Position numbers and translations under genes: made by a program
Shown here: piece by piece, positions 5,876 to 8,643 of the stretch
How the letters are laid out: each line of letters opens with the position of its first letter
Numbering within the stretch: position 1 is the stretch's first letter
Notes under the pieces: generated by a model
What the model saw: only the letters and a program-made list of their open reading frames with translations
Told to the model about the DNA's origin: nothing
The model's database searches: none
Assembly: GCA_013330825.1 (NCBI GenBank)
Contig: DUHN01000005.1
Coordinates: 3,019-11,661, forward strand
DNA from: Candidatus Woesearchaeota archaeon
Lineage (GTDB): Archaea > Nanobdellota > Nanobdellia > Woesearchaeales > GW2011-AR4
Reading direction: 5' to 3'
DNA: 8,643 nucleotides

Positions 5876-6595
5876 TCATGACGAGAGCGTTCCCCTGAAG
5901 ACCTCCTCTTCCTCGAAGAGGACGGTGAATACCGCTTTCTCGCTCACCTGCACGGCGGCAGAGACCTGCTGCGGCTCGCCGAGCATCTGGATGCACACCT
6001 GCGCGGTGCTCGCGTCATGGACGTCGAAGATGACCTGCTCGGGATAGCTTTCCATGACTTGCGCCGTGATCTGCCAGTCCACGCACGGCGTGGATCTCCC
6101 GAGCGTGCCGGCAAGCGTCGCGTTGCCGCCGGCATAGCTCAGCGTCAGGTCCCCTGCCCTGGTGTGGATGAGTGTCTTGTTTTCTGACGAGGAATCCGGG
6201 AGGGATCCGGTGTTGCCGGCTTTTTGTCCCGATGTGACTTCGATTTTGACGGTGCCGAGGATTGGCTGACCCATCGTGCAAAGCCCCGAAGCATCGCAGG
6301 AGTCTCTCATCGGACCGTAAAGGCGCGCCGTGTAGGTGCCGGGGGAAGCGTATAGGTGGGTTATCTGGCATGTTGATGTCAAGCAATTGCCATCGGGGAT
6401 TTCAATGGTCTGCGTTTTTGATCTGTCACCGAAATCAATAGTGGCCATTGAGAAGCCGCCGCGTGCGGCAAAGGTAACCTCAAGCGGAGAATCCCCGGAC
6501 GTTTGCGATGCAGAGAATGCTGCATCAGTTGCGCAGGATGATAGCACTACTGCCAGTCCGAAAATCACAACGGTCAGGATAATTGCCCTTTTCAT
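5876..6595 (-). CDS. PKD-domain lipoprotein of unknown function
   Basis: A 239-residue exported protein. Residues 1-20 form a signal peptide ending in LSSC, with Cys21 as likely lipid anchor. Residues about 27-120 resemble a PKD (Ig-like) domain: GDSPLEVTF (34-42), IDFGDRSK (53-60) and ASPGTYTARL (83-92). A Ser/Gly-rich hinge (about 122-140) leads to a strand-rich C-terminal domain (about 141-236) that I do not recognise, with TPCVDWQIT, PEQVIFDV and AQVCIQML. Apart from the anchor there are six cysteines (71, 76, 100, 106, 171, 201), which can pair as three disulfides, fitting an extracytoplasmic location. PKD domains usually mediate protein or glycan contacts. The gene lies directly downstream of the membrane regulator gene and has a promoter carrying the same element as the regulator's own. 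The ATG at 6595 follows a GGGG tract. Confidence 0.8.
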   Translation of the reverse strand: MKRAIILTVVIFGLAVVLSSCATDAAFSASQTSGDSPLEVTFAARGGFSMATIDFGDRSKTQTIEIPDGNCLTSTCQITHLYASPGTYTARLYGPMRDSCDASGLCTMGQPILGTVKIEVTSGQKAGNTGSLPDSSSENKTLIHTRAGDLTLSYAGGNATLAGTLGRSTPCVDWQITAQVMESYPEQVIFDVHDASTAQVCIQMLGEPQQVSAAVQVSEKAVFTVLFEEEEVFRGTLSS

Positions 6596-6677
6596 CGTCC
6601 CATCCCCTGTTCTGGCAAGTTTTTGTCGATTGGTGTTTTCTTCATTCCTTTGGTTTCTTTATGATGAAAGATGCCTT

Positions 6678-6685
6678 TTTATAAA
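6678..6685 (-). promoter_or_regulatory. TATA box of the PKD lipoprotein gene
   Basis: TTTATAAA, read on the minus strand as part of GTATTTATAAA. It predicts a start near 6655 and a leader of about 60 bases, longer than elsewhere in this window, containing an AGGGGATGG ribosome-binding tract just before the ATG at 6595. Confidence 0.65.
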
Positions 6686-6688
6686 TAC

Positions 6689-6717
6689 CTGGCGATGGCT
6701 TCGAAATGGGTTGAAGT
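6689..6717 (-). promoter_or_regulatory. Putative operator upstream of the lipoprotein TATA box
   Basis: The 29 bases next to the TATA box match, without gaps, the block at 7346-7374 in front of the regulator gene at 20 of 29 positions, including all ten bases of GGGTTGAAGT (6708-6717, plus-strand reading). Two half-sites, GCTTCGAA (6698-6705) and GGGTTGAA (6708-6715), lie 10 bp apart, one helical turn. It reaches the stop codon of the regulator gene. It is the likely binding site of that regulator or of another shared factor. Confidence 0.55.
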
Positions 6718-7313
6718 TATTCCCTTTTCATGAGGAATGTGTGAATCAGTAGCGCTGCCAGCGACCCGATGAAAAACCACAGGGCCACCTCGAAGCTCCC
6801 CCAGGAAAGGGCATGCGCCGGAGCCTGCCCTGCCGCGCTGTACATGGCGTCTGCCGTCTTGAGCATCGCCGATTCCATCACGACAGGCTGCATCATGGCT
6901 GCTTCCTGCGGGGGAAGGGAGACATAGTCAGCCACCAGCTGCGCGACCAAAGCAGCGCCGCCGGCGATGAAGGTGATGGGCAGTATCCTCCTCAGCTTGC
7001 CCCTGATGCCCGTGACCTCCCTTGGGGTGATGATGATGTACTTGTTCGCGAGCTTGTAGTGCAGCACTTCCTTGCCCTTCGTGCTGTAGTGGAATTCCTC
7101 CGCGGAGACCAGCCCCGCATCCACCAGCTGCCTCAGGTTGTAGTGCACCGTCGAGAGAGGGATCCCGAGCTTCTGCGCAACCCCCGATTCCGTGGCGTCC
7201 TTATCGGACAGCACGTCGAGGATCTTCCTGCACGACTCGTTGGACACGGCGTTCGCCACCTTCTTCGTGGCCTTGTCCTCCAGCGAGAGCATGAGGAACT
7301 TCTTGTCTGCCAT
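6717..7313 (-). CDS. Membrane-bound winged-helix transcriptional regulator
   Basis: A 198-residue one-component regulator. Residues about 11-95 form an ArsR-like winged-helix domain: SCRKILDVLSD (27-37), then GVAQKLGIPLSTVHYNLRQL (44-63) as helix-turn-helix with recognition helix, and a wing around 72-88. Two membrane segments follow, about 110-131 and 174-194, joined by a loop of about 42 residues that should face outside. The loop is Met/Ala-rich (MMQPVVMESAML, 140-151). This layout suits a sensor that reads an external signal and acts directly on DNA. The ATG at 7313 is chosen because a TATA box centred 25-26 bases upstream makes it leaderless; an ATG at 7322 would lie upstream of the predicted transcript start, and longer forms run through the promoter. 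The gene precedes the PKD lipoprotein gene and is divergent from cas1. The signal and the targets are inferred, not known. Confidence 0.82.
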   Translation of the reverse strand: MADKKFLMLSLEDKATKKVANAVSNESCRKILDVLSDKDATESGVAQKLGIPLSTVHYNLRQLVDAGLVSAEEFHYSTKGKEVLHYKLANKYIIITPREVTGIRGKLRRILPITFIAGGAALVAQLVADYVSLPPQEAAMMQPVVMESAMLKTADAMYSAAGQAPAHALSWGSFEVALWFFIGSLAALLIHTFLMKRE

Positions 7314-7334
7314 ATCGGGCATTCCGGTGATTGG

Positions 7335-7342
7335 TTTATAAA
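7335..7342 (-). promoter_or_regulatory. TATA box of the regulator gene (leaderless transcript)
   Basis: TTTATAAA, read on the minus strand within AGTATTTATAAACC. Its centre is 25-26 bases from the ATG at 7313, which therefore should be the first transcribed codon. This spacing decides the start choice for the regulator. Confidence 0.7.
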
Positions 7343-7345
7343 TAC

Positions 7346-7374
7346 TTTTGGATAGGTTTGAATAGGGTTGAAGT
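7346..7374 (-). promoter_or_regulatory. Putative autoregulatory operator of the membrane regulator
   Basis: Upstream of the TATA box are two direct half-sites, GGTTTGAA (7355-7362) and GGGTTGAA (7365-7372, plus-strand reading), 10 bp apart. The same block, at the same distance from an identical TTTATAAATAC, lies before the PKD lipoprotein gene. Autoregulation by the encoded winged-helix protein is the simplest reading. Confidence 0.55.
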
Positions 7375-7386
7375 GATGAACAAAAA

Positions 7387-7412
7387 CCACTGGACAGTGG
7401 ACAACCACGTGG
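7387..7412. promoter_or_regulatory. Paired palindromes upstream of the cas1 TATA box
   Basis: CCACTGGACAGTGG (7387-7400) is an inverted repeat of two 6-base arms with a 2-base centre, and CCACGTGG (7405-7412) is a perfect palindrome. The direct repeat TGGACA (7391-7396 and 7398-7403) overlaps them. They end 6 bases before the cas1 TATA box, a position where an activator or repressor of cas1-cas2 would bind. Confidence 0.5.
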
Positions 7413-7418
7413 ATACAC

Positions 7419-7426
7419 TATATAAA
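7419..7426 (+). promoter_or_regulatory. TATA box of cas1
   Basis: TATATAAA, centred about 26-27 bases before the ATG at 7449. The transcript should begin close to that codon, so cas1 is probably leaderless. Confidence 0.65.
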
Positions 7427-7442
7427 CCGATTTTATTTCCCT

Positions 7443-8435
7443 ATGCAGATGATGTTGGTGGTGGACAATTACAAGACCTTCATAGGGAAAGAAGGCAACC
7501 GTTTTGTACTTTTAACGGAAGAGCAGAAGCAGGAGCATTCTGCTGATCAGGTCAGGCAGATTGTCGTCGTCAATGCGTCCGCCATCTCCTTTGGAGCGAT
7601 AAAGCTGGCAATGGAGAGCAACGTGGATATCGTACACCTTGGCAGGCGGGGCCATCCCCACGCCCGCGTCTATCCCTGCACTCTTGGCGGCACGACGCTC
7701 ACTAGGAGAAGGCAGCTGGAAGCGTATTATGCGGAGGAAGGCACATATCTGGCCAAGCAGTTTATCATGGCCAAGATACGCAACCAGGCAGCTCTCTTAA
7801 GATCGCTTGGAAAATCCCGGGGCAATCATTCTCTTCTCTTCTCGGCTAAGGCAATAGGAAAGGGCACCAATGACGTTGATGCACTGAAAGGCACTATTGA
7901 TGAAATTCGCCCGAAGCTTCTCGGAATGGAGGGCAATGCAAGCAGCGTCTATTTTGGGGCCCTTGCAGGAATTCTTCCATTTAGCGGCAGGGACAGGAAT
8001 TCAAAAGATCCGGTCAATATCCTTCTCAACTATGGCTACGGAATGCTCTATGGGGAAATCGAGCGTGCGTGCGTCATCGCGGGCCTTGACCCCTATCTCG
8101 GGTTTATGCACACGGACAGGTATGGCAAGCCTTCCATGACGCTGGACTTGATAGAGGAATTCCGGCAGCCCATTGTGGATCGCACCCTGGTTACTCTTTT
8201 TGCGCAGAAGCAGATTGAAGATGCCGATTTTGAGGCACATGGGGACTCCCGCCTCTTGAGCAGGCAGGGGAGGGAAAAAATCATCAAGGCAGTCCTTGAG
8301 CGCCTGAGCCAGAAAGTCCAGCATAATGGGAAGCAAATGGGCTTCAAGGAGATTGTCGTCGAGCAGGCGCGCAACGTCACCCGGTTTCTCCTTGACAGAA
8401 AGCAGGAATACCGGGGATTCACGAGCAGGTGGTGA
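7443..8435 (+). CDS. cas1: CRISPR-associated integrase Cas1
   Basis: A 330-residue Cas1, the metal-dependent integrase that inserts new spacers into CRISPR arrays together with Cas2. The N-terminal beta domain spans roughly residues 1-90 (VVDNYKTFIGKEGNRFVLL; VVVNASAISFGAIKLAMESN). The helical catalytic domain contains GMEGNASSVYFGALAGILPF with Glu163, the DPVNILLNYGYGMLYGEIER segment (189-208), YLGFMHTDRYGKPSMTLDLI with His223, and Asp235/Glu238 in DLIEEFRQ. All catalytic positions are present, so it looks active. Three in-frame ATGs (7443, 7449, 7452) compete: the promoter geometry favours 7449, giving a protein starting MMLVVDNYK, while 7443 is the longest form. Cas2 follows two bases after the stop. 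The family resemblance is to archaeal type I/III Cas1, but no subtype can be assigned without the effector genes. Third-position GC is lower than in its neighbours. Confidence 0.96.
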   Translation: MQMMLVVDNYKTFIGKEGNRFVLLTEEQKQEHSADQVRQIVVVNASAISFGAIKLAMESNVDIVHLGRRGHPHARVYPCTLGGTTLTRRRQLEAYYAEEGTYLAKQFIMAKIRNQAALLRSLGKSRGNHSLLFSAKAIGKGTNDVDALKGTIDEIRPKLLGMEGNASSVYFGALAGILPFSGRDRNSKDPVNILLNYGYGMLYGEIERACVIAGLDPYLGFMHTDRYGKPSMTLDLIEEFRQPIVDRTLVTLFAQKQIEDADFEAHGDSRLLSRQGREKIIKAVLERLSQKVQHNGKQMGFKEIVVEQARNVTRFLLDRKQEYRGFTSRW

Positions 8436-8437
8436 GC

Positions 8438-8643
8438 ATGATCTACTGGGTGATTTACGACATCAGCGCAAACGGGGCGCGCAGCAGGGTGGCTTCCGCG
8501 TGCAAGAACTACGGATTCAAGCGCATCCAGAAGAGCGCGTTTCTGGGCAACATCACCAAAAACAAGGCGGACATGCTCGCCATCCAGTGCAGGGACATGG
8601 TGAAGGAGGAAGGCGACTGCGTCTTCATCATCCCGGCGTGCGA
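8438..8643 (+). CDS. cas2: CRISPR-associated protein Cas2 (N-terminal part, cut by window edge)
   Basis: The first 68 codons are visible. The protein opens MIYWVIYDISANGARSRVAS, the Cas2 ferredoxin-like first strand with the conserved Asp8, followed by CKNYGFKRIQKSAFLGNI (about 22-39), the family's second conserved block, and ends here in the strand CVFIIPAC. Cas2 dimers bridge two Cas1 dimers in the spacer-acquisition complex. The ATG is two bases after the cas1 stop and is preceded by GGTGGTGA, a strong archaeal Shine-Dalgarno sequence overlapping the end of cas1, so the two are co-transcribed. About 20-30 C-terminal residues should lie beyond the window. Codon use is much more GC3-rich than in cas1. 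Confidence 0.95.
   Translation, partial: MIYWVIYDISANGARSRVASACKNYGFKRIQKSAFLGNITKNKADMLAIQCRDMVKEEGDCVFIIPAC

Noticed and set aside
7314..7418. Longer regulator starting upstream of 7313
   Set aside because: The extension would run through the TATA box and the tandem half-sites, and it is not protein-like.
7313..8643. CRISPR array or leader near cas1-cas2
   Set aside because: No regularly spaced repeats are present in the window; an array could lie beyond the right edge.

Overview
The window looks like a piece of an archaeal chromosome. It carries an archaeal-type prefoldin alpha subunit beside the start of an FtsY-like SRP receptor, and several genes are preceded by archaeal TATA boxes (TTTATAAA, TTTAAATA, TATATAAA) about 20-30 bases before the start codon, giving leaderless or near-leaderless transcripts. 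Coding DNA is GC-rich with mostly G/C third positions. The lineage cannot be fixed from sequence reading alone; a DPANN-type or euryarchaeal genome would fit. No gene-free stretch exceeds 300 bases; the longest gap is 459-675 (217 bases).

Layout. (1) 1-2239, minus strand: housekeeping block of PRPP synthetase, prefoldin alpha and the N-terminal part of ftsY (cut by the window edge). The two gaps in this block are unusually rich in inverted repeats. (2) 2315-3129, plus strand: a compact toxin-antitoxin operon, with a ribbon-helix-helix/UPF0175 antitoxin followed one base later by a DUF3368 PIN-domain toxin. A 9-bp inverted repeat spans the predicted transcription start and the start codon, as expected for an autoregulatory operator. 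(3) 3105-7313, minus strand: an envelope-related set containing a membrane-bound winged-helix regulator, a PKD-domain lipoprotein, a large beta-propeller lipoprotein and a methionine sulfoxide reductase B; a possible 40-residue ORF overlaps the end of msrB. (4) 7419 to the end, plus strand: cas1 with its own promoter and the start of cas2. No CRISPR repeats and no effector genes are in the window.

The most interesting point is region 3. The promoter of the regulator gene and the promoter of the lipoprotein gene share an element of identical geometry: TTTATAAATAC next to an ungapped 29-base block ending GGGTTGAAGT, with tandem TTGAA-like half-sites 10 bp apart. This suggests that the regulator controls itself and the lipoprotein. 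In addition, its predicted extracytoplasmic loop is Met-rich and shares the spaced pattern MM-x8-M-x-K-[ST]-A-D-A-x2-S with the N-terminal linker of the beta-propeller lipoprotein, which lies in the same compartment. With msrB directly behind the propeller gene, the set can be read as a candidate surface-sensing or Met-oxidation response module; this is inference. The regulator is divergent from cas1, and the shared 130-base region also carries two palindromes in front of the cas1 TATA box.
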